Positions 48,300 through 56,777 of a DNA stretch of 64,000 bases are shown here, one piece after another. A program made the position numbers and the translations under genes. The DNA lies in assembly GCF_002150505.1 (NCBI RefSeq), contig NZ_MSSV01000011.1, positions 186,001-250,000 of the forward strand. The letters are read 5' to 3'. Under the pieces are notes generated by a model. It had not been told where the DNA came from and made no database searches. It saw only the letters and a program-made list of their open reading frames with translations. Source of the stretch: Algoriphagus ratkowskyi (GTDB lineage Bacteria; Bacteroidota; Bacteroidia; Cytophagales; Cyclobacteriaceae). Position 1 is the first letter of the stretch; every line of letters starts with the position of its first letter.

Positions 48300-50555
48300 T
48301 TGAAAGAAAAACTTAAACTACTTGAACTGTTTCTAAAAAGCTCCAATTTTGACCGAGGAATTCGGCTGGGAGTGGGTATAGCAGTCCCCTTTGCTGTATT
48401 ATATTTTTTAGGGTATGTTGAATATGCGCCAGCTGTTGTTGTCGGTGCTTTTTTAAATGCGCCTGGTGATATTCCGGGTAGTTTCAAACGTAAAATCAAT
48501 GCTATTTTACTCAGTATAGGCTTAACTATGGTTATTACAGCAATCATTCTGTTTTCAAAACCATTCCTGCCTCTACTAGTAGTGGCGCTGTTTACTATTT
48601 CATTTATTGTCTCGCTGATTTCTGTTTATGGTTTTAGGGCGTCTTTAGTTTCTTTTTCTGGTTTGCTCGCAATGGTAATGGCATTTGCCATTCACAAGGA
48701 TACTCCACATGAGATTTTCGTACAGGTTGGTTTGATGGGAGTTGGTGGCCTGTGGTATTTGGTAGTATCCTTTGTTTTCCAAAAACTTGCGCCAGTAAAA
48801 GATCAGAACCAGTTATTGTCGGATACGCTTCTCCTTATTGGTGAGTATCTAACATTACGAGCTAAGTTATTAACAGGGAAAGCTAAGCGTGACGAACGCA
48901 TTAAACAAACATTCGCGCTTCAGCATAAAATCAACGAAAAGCACGAAACACTTCGGGAAGCACTGCTTACAGCACGTAAACGTTCTGGACGTTCACATTA
49001 CGAAGAAAAGCAACTTCTCATTCTAATTTCTTCTATCCATATCTTCGAATTAATAGAAGCAAAACACTTGGATTATAAACTGATCGATCAGGTTTTTGGC
49101 AAGCGTAAAGAGTTTCTTAAAGCTTCAAAGAAATTGAGCAAAATAATGGGGAATCATCTCATACGTTTGTCTGAATTATTGATTCAAAAGGATAAAATAC
49201 CAAATAAGGATACTTTGCTAGATGCATTATCAAATGCTAACGCATCTATCACAAAATACATTGATACAGTCAAATTGCCGGAAGCCCGTGAAGGTGCTTT
49301 GATCTTGAAAAATCTATACGATTACCAAGAGCAAATCCTTCAAGAAATTAAGGCTATCAGAAGAGTGATGGCAAATGTCAAAAATGCCTCTGTAGTATCG
49401 CTGAAAAGAGAAGATTCTAGTCATTTTTTGACACTTCAAGAATACAGATTAAATGTTCTTAGTCAAAATTTTAGTCTGGACTCCACCATGTTTAGACATT
49501 CGTTACGCCTCACCCTTGCGATTGTGGTTGCTTATCTCATAGGTTTTCTGTTTGATATTCAAAACAGCTATTGGATTTTGCTGACCATTATAGTTATTAT
49601 GAGACCTAGCTATGGACTAACCAAGGAACGTTCGAAAGATCGTATCATAGGAACTCTTATAGGTGCTGCTTTTGCTGTTAGTATAGTTTTGCTTACTCAA
49701 AATATAGTGGTCTATTCTGCGCTGGCATTTGTATCGATGATATTGGCATTTTCATTGATCCAACAGAATTACAAGTATTCAGCTGCATTGATCACCATTA
49801 GTATTGTCTTTGTGTATTCCATAATTAATCCTAATGCTTTTGAAGTGATTCAATTTCGGGTACTCGACACGATGATTGGGGCCGTTATTGCGGTGGTTGC
49901 CAATTATTTAATTTTTCCAAGTTGGGAAGTCAATAATTTAAAGCAAGTGCTGCTCAATACATTGGCGATGAATAAAAAGTACCTGCTAGCAACACATGAG
50001 CTGTATCAGGATGTCAACAAAAACAATCACGCCTATAGTGTGGCTAGGAAAGAAGCTTTTCTTGCCATAAGTAATTTGAATGCAGCCTTCCAACGACTGA
50101 CTCAAGACCCAAAATCGAAGCAAAAGGAATTTCAACTGATTTATGAAATAGTGACGATAAATCAGACGATGATTTCTGCTATTGCATCCATTGGTAATTT
50201 TATCGTCAGTCATAAAACCACCCCTGCTTCTAAAGAATTAAATCTACTCATTGAAAAAATTTCTAACACCTTACAATTTTCATTCGAAAGCTTAGCTCAT
50301 ACTGAAATAGAGAAAGGTGAGGAAGAAGAAAATAGTGAAGATGCACAGGAGAAGTTGTTAGAAAAATATCACCAATTATCAAGTATGAGAGATGAAAATA
50401 TCCGTCTAGGTAATACCGAATTAGATACAGAAACGCTTCATGGACTTCAGGAAGCATACTTAATGGCCAATCATTTGAATTGGCTTAAGTCACTTTCTGA
50501 AAACTTAAAAAAGGCAACTGAACGGTATCGTATAGCTATTGTAGAAAGTGAGTAG
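48300..50555 (+). CDS. FUSC-family inner-membrane protein (YccS/YhfK-like)
   Basis: This 751-aa protein has two blocks of membrane helices (~20-170 and ~395-535) separated by a long cytosolic helical region. Typical segments are RLGVGIAVPFAVLYFLG and RLTLAIVVAYLIGFLFDIQN, then YWILLTIIVIMRPSYGLTKER, shown split. The RPSYGLTKERxxDRIIGT box is the FUSC hallmark (aromatic acid/fusaric acid efflux family). The start is TTG at 48300; the ATG just upstream (about 48286) is in a different frame. No membrane-fusion partner (AaeA-like) is nearby, so it may act alone. Substrate unknown. Confidence 0.9.
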   Translation: MKEKLKLLELFLKSSNFDRGIRLGVGIAVPFAVLYFLGYVEYAPAVVVGAFLNAPGDIPGSFKRKINAILLSIGLTMVITAIILFSKPFLPLLVVALFTISFIVSLISVYGFRASLVSFSGLLAMVMAFAIHKDTPHEIFVQVGLMGVGGLWYLVVSFVFQKLAPVKDQNQLLSDTLLLIGEYLTLRAKLLTGKAKRDERIKQTFALQHKINEKHETLREALLTARKRSGRSHYEEKQLLILISSIHIFELIEAKHLDYKLIDQVFGKRKEFLKASKKLSKIMGNHLIRLSELLIQKDKIPNKDTLLDALSNANASITKYIDTVKLPEAREGALILKNLYDYQEQILQEIKAIRRVMANVKNASVVSLKREDSSHFLTLQEYRLNVLSQNFSLDSTMFRHSLRLTLAIVVAYLIGFLFDIQNSYWILLTIIVIMRPSYGLTKERSKDRIIGTLIGAAFAVSIVLLTQNIVVYSALAFVSMILAFSLIQQNYKYSAALITISIVFVYSIINPNAFEVIQFRVLDTMIGAVIAVVANYLIFPSWEVNNLKQVLLNTLAMNKKYLLATHELYQDVNKNNHAYSVARKEAFLAISNLNAAFQRLTQDPKSKQKEFQLIYEIVTINQTMISAIASIGNFIVSHKTTPASKELNLLIEKISNTLQFSFESLAHTEIEKGEEEENSEDAQEKLLEKYHQLSSMRDENIRLGNTELDTETLHGLQEAYLMANHLNWLKSLSENLKKATERYRIAIVESE

Positions 50556-50765
50556 GTACCTTAATAATCAAATATTCTTATCCTGCTTCTTTTTTGTAAT
50601 TAATAAAGACTTGAATCATGATACGGTTGCAATTCAATTTAATAATACAAGCAACTTTGATAGATATGACTGTAATTTGGCGGAGATCATCTATAGTCAT
50701 ACTGTGAAACTAATGAGAAGAGGAAAAAGCTAGCAATATTGGATAAGGTGTTTTAAACAACCTAG

Positions 50766-51956
50766 ATGAAGAAGTTGACAATAATAGGAGGAGGTCCAGC
50801 AGCACTGATACTTGCCGCTGAGCTGGACACTACGAAGTATAAGGTGACCCTGTGTGAGCGAAAGAAAACTATGGGGCGGAAATTTTTGGTAGCAGGTGAA
50901 GGTGGACTGAATTTGACCTATAATTCTCCAATTGAAGAATTTATAACTCATTATTTTCCCAGTGATTTTATGGCTCCTTTCTTCCGGCAGTTTACAAATA
51001 CGGATTTGATAGCCTGGCTGAATGAGCTCGATATACCCACATTTATAGGGTCAAGTAATCGTGTTTTTCCAGAGTCAGATCTTAAGCCTATTGAGGTGCT
51101 GAACAAAATCGTGCATGCTATCAAAGCTCGAGGTGTATCATTTCAACTAGACACGAAATGGATCGGCTGGACTGCAGATGGGCGTTTATCCTTTGAAAAT
51201 ATAGAAGCTATAGATTCCGATATCGTAATATTTGCGATGGGTGGTTCCAGCTGGAAAGTAACTGGCTCAGATGGAGGCTGGAAAAATCTATTTGAAGAAA
51301 GAGGTGTGAAAGTGCAGCAATTTAGAGCAGCCAATTGTGCTTTTGAGATAGATTGGGATAAGGACTTTATAGAGAAACACGAGGGAAAACCCTTGAAGAA
51401 CATTGCACTGACCTACGATAAGCATATTTCAACAGGGGAGTTGGTCATCTCCAAATTTGGTCTGGAGGGAAATGCCATTTATGCTTTAAGCCAAAAGATC
51501 CAAGAGACCTTGCTTACCGAAAAAAGCGTAATTATCCATTTGGACTTAAAGCCTACCATGACCCTGGCTCAGTTGCGATCCAAATACAAAAGCTCAAGTC
51601 AGTCAAAAGTGACTGCGATTTTAAAAAACGACCTAAACCTAGACCGAAGCTCTATCGGACTTTTGAAGCATTTCTGTGGCAAGGAAACCTTTTCTAATCC
51701 TGATCTGCTTGTACAAACTATCAAATCTGTTCCTGTTACGATCAAATCCGCTGGAGGATTAGATGAAGCGATTTCCAGTCTTGGCGGCATCGCCTTGGAT
51801 GAAATAGATGAAAATTTCCAGTTGAGGAAAATCCCTTCAGCTTATGCAATAGGCGAAATGCTAGATTGGTATGCGCCAACGGGAGGATATTTACTCCAAG
51901 GTTGCTTCAGTATGGGTTTCGTATTAGCAGCATATTTAAATAAATTGGATGAATAA
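50766..51956 (+). CDS. TIGR03862/HI0933-like flavoprotein
   Basis: This 396-aa FAD protein has a dinucleotide-binding motif at the N-terminus (LTIIGGGPAALILAAEL), the second motif GRKFLVAGEGGLNLTY characteristic of HI0933-like oxidoreductases, and the closing FAD motif GEMLDWYAPTGGYLLQGC. Family reaction unknown; relatives include the bile-acid reductase BaiN. It is a single gene. A poor start context (the leader is only A-rich) is normal for this phylum. Confidence 0.92.
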   Translation: MKKLTIIGGGPAALILAAELDTTKYKVTLCERKKTMGRKFLVAGEGGLNLTYNSPIEEFITHYFPSDFMAPFFRQFTNTDLIAWLNELDIPTFIGSSNRVFPESDLKPIEVLNKIVHAIKARGVSFQLDTKWIGWTADGRLSFENIEAIDSDIVIFAMGGSSWKVTGSDGGWKNLFEERGVKVQQFRAANCAFEIDWDKDFIEKHEGKPLKNIALTYDKHISTGELVISKFGLEGNAIYALSQKIQETLLTEKSVIIHLDLKPTMTLAQLRSKYKSSSQSKVTAILKNDLNLDRSSIGLLKHFCGKETFSNPDLLVQTIKSVPVTIKSAGGLDEAISSLGGIALDEIDENFQLRKIPSAYAIGEMLDWYAPTGGYLLQGCFSMGFVLAAYLNKLDE

Positions 51957-52010
51957 GTGATAAGATGATCACCTGCTTCCTTCATCCATAAAATTGAGAT
52001 ATTACTAAAT

Positions 52011-52027
52011 TTGATAATCCGCATTCT
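52011..52027 (-). repeat. isolated terminus of the MITE-like element
   Basis: TTGATAATCCGCATTCT matches the element end ATGATTATCCGCATTCT at 15 of 17 positions, including 11 in a row. No matching inner sequence or second end can be seen to the right, so this is a solo end or a heavily deleted copy. Confidence 0.45.
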
Positions 52028-52193
52028 ATAGTTTCATGTCAAGAACCGGTTTTCCTAGCTTTGATTGGTGGGAATAAAGAAGTAGCCTTAATCGAAAAAG
52101 AGCCAAATCAGAATCACATAGATACTTACACAAATAAGTACCAATAACACATTAAGAATTTTTCCTTCCAAAAAACCTGTTAACAACAACATT

Positions 52194-52481
52194 ATGAAAA
52201 TTTATTTAACCGCAATTGCCAAAGCCAAACCTGAATTTCTTTCCGAAATAAAAACTGCTTTAGAGCATATGGTTACGGAAACTAAGAAAGAAGAAGCCTG
52301 TATACAATATGATTTACATCAGGGGATAGATGATGCCAACACCTTTATTTTCTATGAGATTTGGGAAGACCAAGCGGGATTGGATATTCATAATAAGCAG
52401 CCTTACATTCAAGATTTCGGTGCTCTGGCTGCAGCAAAACTTCAGGAGCCACCGATCATCATTAAAATGACAAAAGTCTAA
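52194..52481 (+). CDS. antibiotic biosynthesis monooxygenase (ABM) domain protein, YgiN-like
   Basis: This 95-aa ferredoxin-like dimeric alpha/beta barrel protein has EACIQYDLHQGIDD and FIFYEIWEDQAGLDIH, the central ABM signature with the strand-end Glu-Ile-Trp. Relatives (YgiN) are quinol monooxygenases; the real substrate here is unknown. It is a single gene with no linked redox partner. Confidence 0.88.
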   Translation: MKIYLTAIAKAKPEFLSEIKTALEHMVTETKKEEACIQYDLHQGIDDANTFIFYEIWEDQAGLDIHNKQPYIQDFGALAAAKLQEPPIIIKMTKV

Positions 52482-52558
52482 CAGGAAATTTTCCGCAGTT
52501 TGACATGTAGGCTGACTTAAAAGTTGCGTGTCATTCTGCGGATTCCTGTATTACTTCT

Positions 52559-52768
52559 TTAACTCATTCTACTATTATTCTTATCAATTGGATTAGCCTC
52601 CATCTTTCTCAAAAGACCTTGTCTCTTAACCCAATAGTCAAGATCCTTTGCTTCCGGACCTTCCAGAAGTTCTTTTGCTTTTTTATATTCCTTCTCTAAA
52701 AGCCTGTTGTCAAAGCTTACTTTTTCGAGGATGGTTTTATAGTAGTTCAGAAAAGAGCTTTTATCCAT
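52559..52768 (-). CDS. small hypothetical protein
   Basis: This 69-aa charged helical protein (SFLNYYKTILEKVSFDN; YKKAKELLEGPEAKDL) ends in a polar tail. The ATG at 52768 has an A-rich leader, and amino-acid usage is natural, so it is probably real. It follows the Hsp20 gene on the same strand after the terminator at 52854-52881. No known family or motif. Confidence 0.55.
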   Translation of the reverse strand: MDKSSFLNYYKTILEKVSFDNRLLEKEYKKAKELLEGPEAKDLDYWVKRQGLLRKMEANPIDKNNSRMS

Positions 52769-52821
52769 TGTTTCATTAATTTTTGTTCAACATAAAACTC
52801 AGACTTACTTAAATCTGCAAG

Positions 52822-52841
52822 TCGCCAACGATAATTGGCGA
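52822..52841. repeat. short perfect hairpin next to the Hsp20 terminator
   Basis: TCGCCAA (52822-52828) and TTGGCGA (52835-52841) form a 7-bp stem with a 6-base loop 12 bp beyond the Hsp20 terminator. It may be a second termination or stabilising stem, or an operator for the 69-aa gene. Confidence 0.45.
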
Positions 52842-52853
52842 GGTAGAAGTAGT

Positions 52854-52881
52854 AAAAGGCAACCTTGATAGATTGCCTTTT
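52854..52881 (-). terminator. terminator of the Hsp20 gene
   Basis: AAAAGGCAA (52854-52862) and TTGCCTTTT (52873-52881) form a perfect 9-bp stem with a 10-base loop just past the Hsp20 stop at 52887. Confidence 0.8.
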
Positions 52882-52886
52882 GACCC

Positions 52887-53348
52887 TTAAGAAATTTGAA
52901 TTGTTTTTACTGGTTTTGGCTTAGCTTCCTCCCGTTTTGGGATAATAAGCTTCAGAATACCATCCTGATATTGAGCCTCTATTTTGTCATTTTCTACCGT
53001 ATTTGGTAAGTAGAAGGAGCGCCTAAAGGAATGGTAACTGAATTCTTTACGGGCGTAGTTGACATTTTCACCATTACTCTCTTCTGAGTTATGGGATGCT
53101 TCTGCTTGTATAGTCAAGGTGTTATTATCCAGCTCCACCTTGAAGTTCTCTTTTTGCATTCCCGGAACTGCCATCTCAACTCGGAAGTCATTCCCAGTTT
53201 CAGCTATGTTTACGCTCGGTGAGGTGCTGCTTTCGCTTGATCTTCCAAAGCCAGCTACATCCAGCCAGTCAAATAAACTTCTGCTAGGAAAGTCATCATA
53301 TAAGCTTGTTGATGGACGGTATCCGTTTCTTTTCATTACTGTGTTCAT
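52887..53348 (-). CDS. Hsp20/alpha-crystallin small heat-shock protein
   Basis: This 153-aa chaperone has an alpha-crystallin domain at ~45-140: NDFRVEMAVPGMQKENFKVE, the conserved FRRSFYLPNTVENDKIEAQY loop and the YQDGILKLIIPKRE end. The C-terminal PKPVKTIQIS carries the I-x-I anchor (IQI) used for oligomer assembly. Holds unfolded proteins in an ATP-independent way in the cytosol. It has its own terminator. Confidence 0.95.
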   Translation of the reverse strand: MNTVMKRNGYRPSTSLYDDFPSRSLFDWLDVAGFGRSSESSTSPSVNIAETGNDFRVEMAVPGMQKENFKVELDNNTLTIQAEASHNSEESNGENVNYARKEFSYHSFRRSFYLPNTVENDKIEAQYQDGILKLIIPKREEAKPKPVKTIQIS

Positions 53349-53614
53349 TGCTTTTACATTTAAGAGTTAAACAAATAAACGTTCTCGAAATGACGAGTCA
53401 GGAAGACTACCAAATCAAGAAATCAATATAAGAATCGCGATTCTAGGAGAAAAAATACAAGTCAAATGCCAAATGCTTTATGATTGCATTTTGTCATTTA
53501 TTTCTGAAAAATTGTCAGAATTACAATGTTAAACAGGAAAAAAATGTCAGTATTAGCCTTCTTAGTCGATATAGAACCTATTTATTGACTAATCAAGATC
53601 AGCTTTTCCTGAAT

Positions 53615-54745
53615 CTATTCTGTAATTAATTCAGGGAAAAACACCGAAAAAGTACTCCCTTGTCCAGGCTCACTTTGCACCTTAATGCTGCCTTTATGGT
53701 TTTCTGAAATCCTTTTACAAAGCGCCAAGCCTATTCCTGTGCCCTTAAATTCCGAAGATAGACGCTCAAATGGTTCGAAGGCCTTTTGCGCATATTTTTG
53801 ATCAAAGCCAATTCCATTATCTCTGAAGTTGATCTGGTATCCTGATTTCTGCTGTAAATCATCTCCAATTTCAAATACTGGAATGCAGGAAATGTAGATA
53901 TGGGGAATTCCACGATTAAACTTGATTGCATTGCTTATCAAGTTGCTCAGGAGTTGATGAATCTGAACGGGTACCCCTAGAATTACAGGTAAATTGGATA
54001 CTTCCAAAACAGCCTGCTTTTCGGAAATTAACACTTCAAATTCGGACAAAACATTAAGCAGCTGTGCATTCAGATCAACAGGGATAAATTGCGTATGATC
54101 ATGCGAAAGCTTTGAAAATGCTAATACGTCTTTGATTAGCTGAACCATTTTTGCGGCGCTGCTGTCGATTTTCCCTAAATACCATTCGAGTTTTTCTCTA
54201 TCATCAATTTCAGCTTTTGCCAAATCTGTAAATGCCCTTATTTTCCGTATAGGTTCCTGAAGGTCATGTGAGGTCACGTAAGCAAATTCTTCCAATCGTT
54301 TATTCTGCATTTCTATGCTCTTGGCATCACGCTCTTTCTGCTCTTCAGCCAACTTGCGCTCTGTCAGATCGCGCGTTACTTTGGTGAAACCTATCACATT
54401 ATTCTGTTCGTCATGCAATGCAGTGATTACTATAAATCCCCAGAATGTAGTCCCGTCTTTACGTACCCGCCAGCCCTCATGAGTAGCTCTACCATTGAGC
54501 TTTGCCTCATTTATTAATTTGCCTGGAAGTCCTTCTTTTTGGTCTTCAGGAAGATAAAATAGACTGAAGTTTTTGCCTATAATTTCCTGCTCATTGTATC
54601 CTTTTATTTTTTGAGCACCCTTATTCCAATTTTGGATAGTACCATCCTCGTCCATTAGAATTATTGCATAATCCTGCACTTCTTCAATCATTCGCTGAAA
54701 ACGGTACTCAGACTGGTATGTAGGAGTGCTTTTATAGTCTTTCAT
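53615..54745 (-). CDS. PAS-domain sensor histidine kinase
   Basis: This 376-aa soluble kinase has one PAS domain (~15-130: YAIILMDEDGTIQNWNKGA, then PAC GFTKVTRDLTER). A short coiled linker follows, then a DHp helix with phospho-acceptor His in YVTSHDLQEPIRKIRAF (~161) and a HATPase domain (LLSNLISNAIKFN; FRDNGIGFD; GTGIGLALCKRI). There is no membrane segment, so it senses a cytosolic signal. Its ATG directly follows the TAA of the response-regulator gene with no gap, so the pair is translationally coupled and very likely a two-component system. The pairing resembles phytochrome/Rcp-type kinase and regulator pairs, but no chromophore domain is present. Confidence 0.93.
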   Translation of the reverse strand: MKDYKSTPTYQSEYRFQRMIEEVQDYAIILMDEDGTIQNWNKGAQKIKGYNEQEIIGKNFSLFYLPEDQKEGLPGKLINEAKLNGRATHEGWRVRKDGTTFWGFIVITALHDEQNNVIGFTKVTRDLTERKLAEEQKERDAKSIEMQNKRLEEFAYVTSHDLQEPIRKIRAFTDLAKAEIDDREKLEWYLGKIDSSAAKMVQLIKDVLAFSKLSHDHTQFIPVDLNAQLLNVLSEFEVLISEKQAVLEVSNLPVILGVPVQIHQLLSNLISNAIKFNRGIPHIYISCIPVFEIGDDLQQKSGYQINFRDNGIGFDQKYAQKAFEPFERLSSEFKGTGIGLALCKRISENHKGSIKVQSEPGQGSTFSVFFPELITE

Positions 54746-55162
54746 TTAATTTGTAGCATTTAATACAAAGGGTAATTTCTCACCTGAGATCAATTGAGTT
54801 ATAGTCTCTGTCAGCGTTTTGATGCTATGTACTTTTGTGAAAAAATGCGTAGCTCCTAATTTCTGGCAATCCTCTATATCAACCTTGTAAGATGAGGTAG
54901 AAAAGATGATGATAGGCACCTTGTCATATCCTGCTAGCTGGCGGATCTGAGGGAGACATTCCTTCCCCGAAAGTATGGGCATATTCAGGTCAAGGAATAT
55001 GAAATGCGGTTTGTCACTCGAGCTTGAAAGTAAATCAAGTGCCTCAAGCCCATTTTTGGCTGTGGAGTAATTTATAGGCATCGGCACCTTCTTCAGACCG
55101 ATTGCAAAAAACTCCTGGTCATCCAGATCATCGTCTATAAGTAAGCAGTTTGTTTCAAGCAT
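54746..55162 (-). CDS. single-domain response regulator (Rcp/CheY-like)
   Basis: This ~138-aa receiver domain protein has an acidic triad in CLLIDDDLDDQEF, phospho-acceptor Asp in FIFLDLNMPILSG, Thr/Ser switch in IIIFSTSSYK and Lys in HFFTKVHSIKTL. There is no output domain, so it acts by protein contact or in a relay. I prefer ATG 55162 over a TTG at 55183. It is the first gene of the operon with the PAS kinase. Confidence 0.92.
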   Translation of the reverse strand: MLETNCLLIDDDLDDQEFFAIGLKKVPMPINYSTAKNGLEALDLLSSSSDKPHFIFLDLNMPILSGKECLPQIRQLAGYDKVPIIIFSTSSYKVDIEDCQKLGATHFFTKVHSIKTLTETITQLISGEKLPFVLNATN

Positions 55163-55469
55163 ATCAGTATAATCAAGCTCCAATTTAGCACATAGATGTA
55201 AGCGGACAAAACAAGTTTTTTGGGTTTTGTAGATTTAAGCAGTATTACAAAGTGTTTGCAAAAAATTAGTAAAAGGGCTTTGTATCCCGCGATAAAGTCA
55301 TTTTTATCCGGACTTATACTCCACAGAGAAGTAGTATGCTGTACTATTCATAAAGCGTTAAATACAGGTAGAAGATTTTTATGTATCTAAATTTTCATAC
55401 TAAGAAATGAAAACTAAGCCGCTAATCTTTTTAACTTAGAATATTAACTAACCAATCTAAACTAATCTA

Positions 55470-55847
55470 ATGGGCATTTTAAATAAAATACTGGGCAATG
55501 CAAGTGTGGTTTCTGTAGAAAAGCTGACAGAGAAGTACGGAAGATTACTTGCTGAGGGAGAGCAGATCGAATTGGGCTTTCAACTGATTCGCGATACGTT
55601 TATGTTTACAGATAAGCGCCTAATTATTATTGATGTACAAGGACTTACCGGTAGCAAAGTGGAGTATAAGTCCATGCCTTATAAGAGCATCTCCAGATTT
55701 TCACTGGAAACAGCTGGCACCTTTGATTTGGATGCTGAACTTAAAATTTGGATTTCCAGCGAAAACATGCCTTCCGTCAGTAAGCGATTCAATAAAAGCA
55801 TTGATGTCTATGAAGTTCAAAGGTACTTAGCCGCTAAAGTGATGTAG
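55470..55847 (+). CDS. bacterial PH-domain protein (YvbH-like)
   Basis: This 125-aa protein is a single bacterial PH-like domain: EQIELGFQLIRDTFMFTDKR, then LIIIDVQGLTGSKVEYKSMP, then PYKSISRFSLETAGTFDLDA. The C-terminal helix closes the barrel. Such proteins bind no known ligand in bacteria and function is unknown. It is a single gene with an A-rich leader and no membrane segment. Confidence 0.88.
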   Translation: MGILNKILGNASVVSVEKLTEKYGRLLAEGEQIELGFQLIRDTFMFTDKRLIIIDVQGLTGSKVEYKSMPYKSISRFSLETAGTFDLDAELKIWISSENMPSVSKRFNKSIDVYEVQRYLAAKVM

Positions 55848-55996
55848 GAGGGAAGTGAAGCCCCTGATTTCATTTTGGAGTTTAAGTGACCCTGTTGTTC
55901 GATAAGCTGTCTTTAATTTCCAACAAATAGCCCTAATCTATGTTACTAGGGTAGAAGTGGAAATTAGATAAGAACCTTTCAATCGAGCATAGGGGT

Positions 55997-56479
55997 ATGG
56001 GAATTAAAAAGGAAATAGAAATCAGATGTCATCCCTTAATGAGTTGGGATATCTCAAATCCAATTCTCAGTTTGAAAAGTAGAACTAAGGAGGATCTTAA
56101 GTTGCTCAGCGAGCTATCAAAGCAGAATAACTGGGAGGTGGATTTTGCAAAAGAACTAGCTATGAGCTATCAGACACTAGTTCTTACCGATTTGCAGCAG
56201 ACCATCTTATGGGTAAATGCTGGGTTTCAGACGATGACAGGATATACTGCTGACTACGCATTAGGGAAGAAGCCAACATTTCTACAAGGTGAAAAGACCT
56301 CAGAAAAGGTAAAAAGCCGAATCAGAGAAAAGCTGAGCAAGGGAAGGCGGGTATCTGAAACCATCACCAACTACAAGAAAAATGGCCTAGCCTACGATTG
56401 CCTAATTACAATTATCCCACTGCTCGATTCCAATCAGGTGATCACGCATTATTTGGCGCTGGAGAGGGAAGCGGCGTAG
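55997..56479 (+). CDS. short PAS/LOV-like protein
   Basis: A 160-aa protein with a ~45-residue N-terminal extension and a PAS domain: LVLTDLQQTILWVNAGFQTM, then GYTADYALGKKPTFLQG, then ETITNYKKNGLAYDCLITII. The layout is LOV-like (GxNCRFLQG), but the flavin-adduct Cys position is Pro (GKKPTFLQG), so classical LOV photochemistry is not expected. There is no output domain. A second, 5'-truncated copy is at 58804-59170, beyond the subtilase gene. Confidence 0.8.
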   Translation: MGIKKEIEIRCHPLMSWDISNPILSLKSRTKEDLKLLSELSKQNNWEVDFAKELAMSYQTLVLTDLQQTILWVNAGFQTMTGYTADYALGKKPTFLQGEKTSEKVKSRIREKLSKGRRVSETITNYKKNGLAYDCLITIIPLLDSNQVITHYLALEREAA

Positions 56480-56654
56480 GTGGAATTATATACACTGTCG
56501 GACTGTATATTACCGTGCCATTTTCTAAATCCCTGTCATTTTTGGAAACTTCAACTTTCAGTTACTTTTCCCACCAAATCGAATTTGGGTAACTGATTTT
56601 TGGGGATTAAAATATCCATGAACTAATTATAGTACGATACAGATTTTTGGATTA

Positions 56655-56688
56655 AAAAGACCTTCGATTTTGCAACCGAAGGTCTTTT
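56655..56688. terminator. bidirectional terminator
   Basis: AAAAGACCTTCG (56655-56666) and CGAAGGTCTTTT (56677-56688) form a 12-bp perfect stem with a 10-base loop and A/T tails. It serves the plus-strand PAS gene and/or the minus-strand subtilase gene. Confidence 0.85.
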
Positions 56689-56777
56689 AAAATTAAGATC
56701 AAAAGTGAGATTCCATTATTTGATTGAAATCCATTAAAATAAAAACTGTATCCTACTAGTCATATACAGTATATGGA

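Noticed and set aside
50548..50733. 61-codon frame after the FUSC-like gene
   Set aside because: It overlaps the end of the FUSC-like gene, has low-complexity Phe/Asn-rich content and no family features; probably chance.
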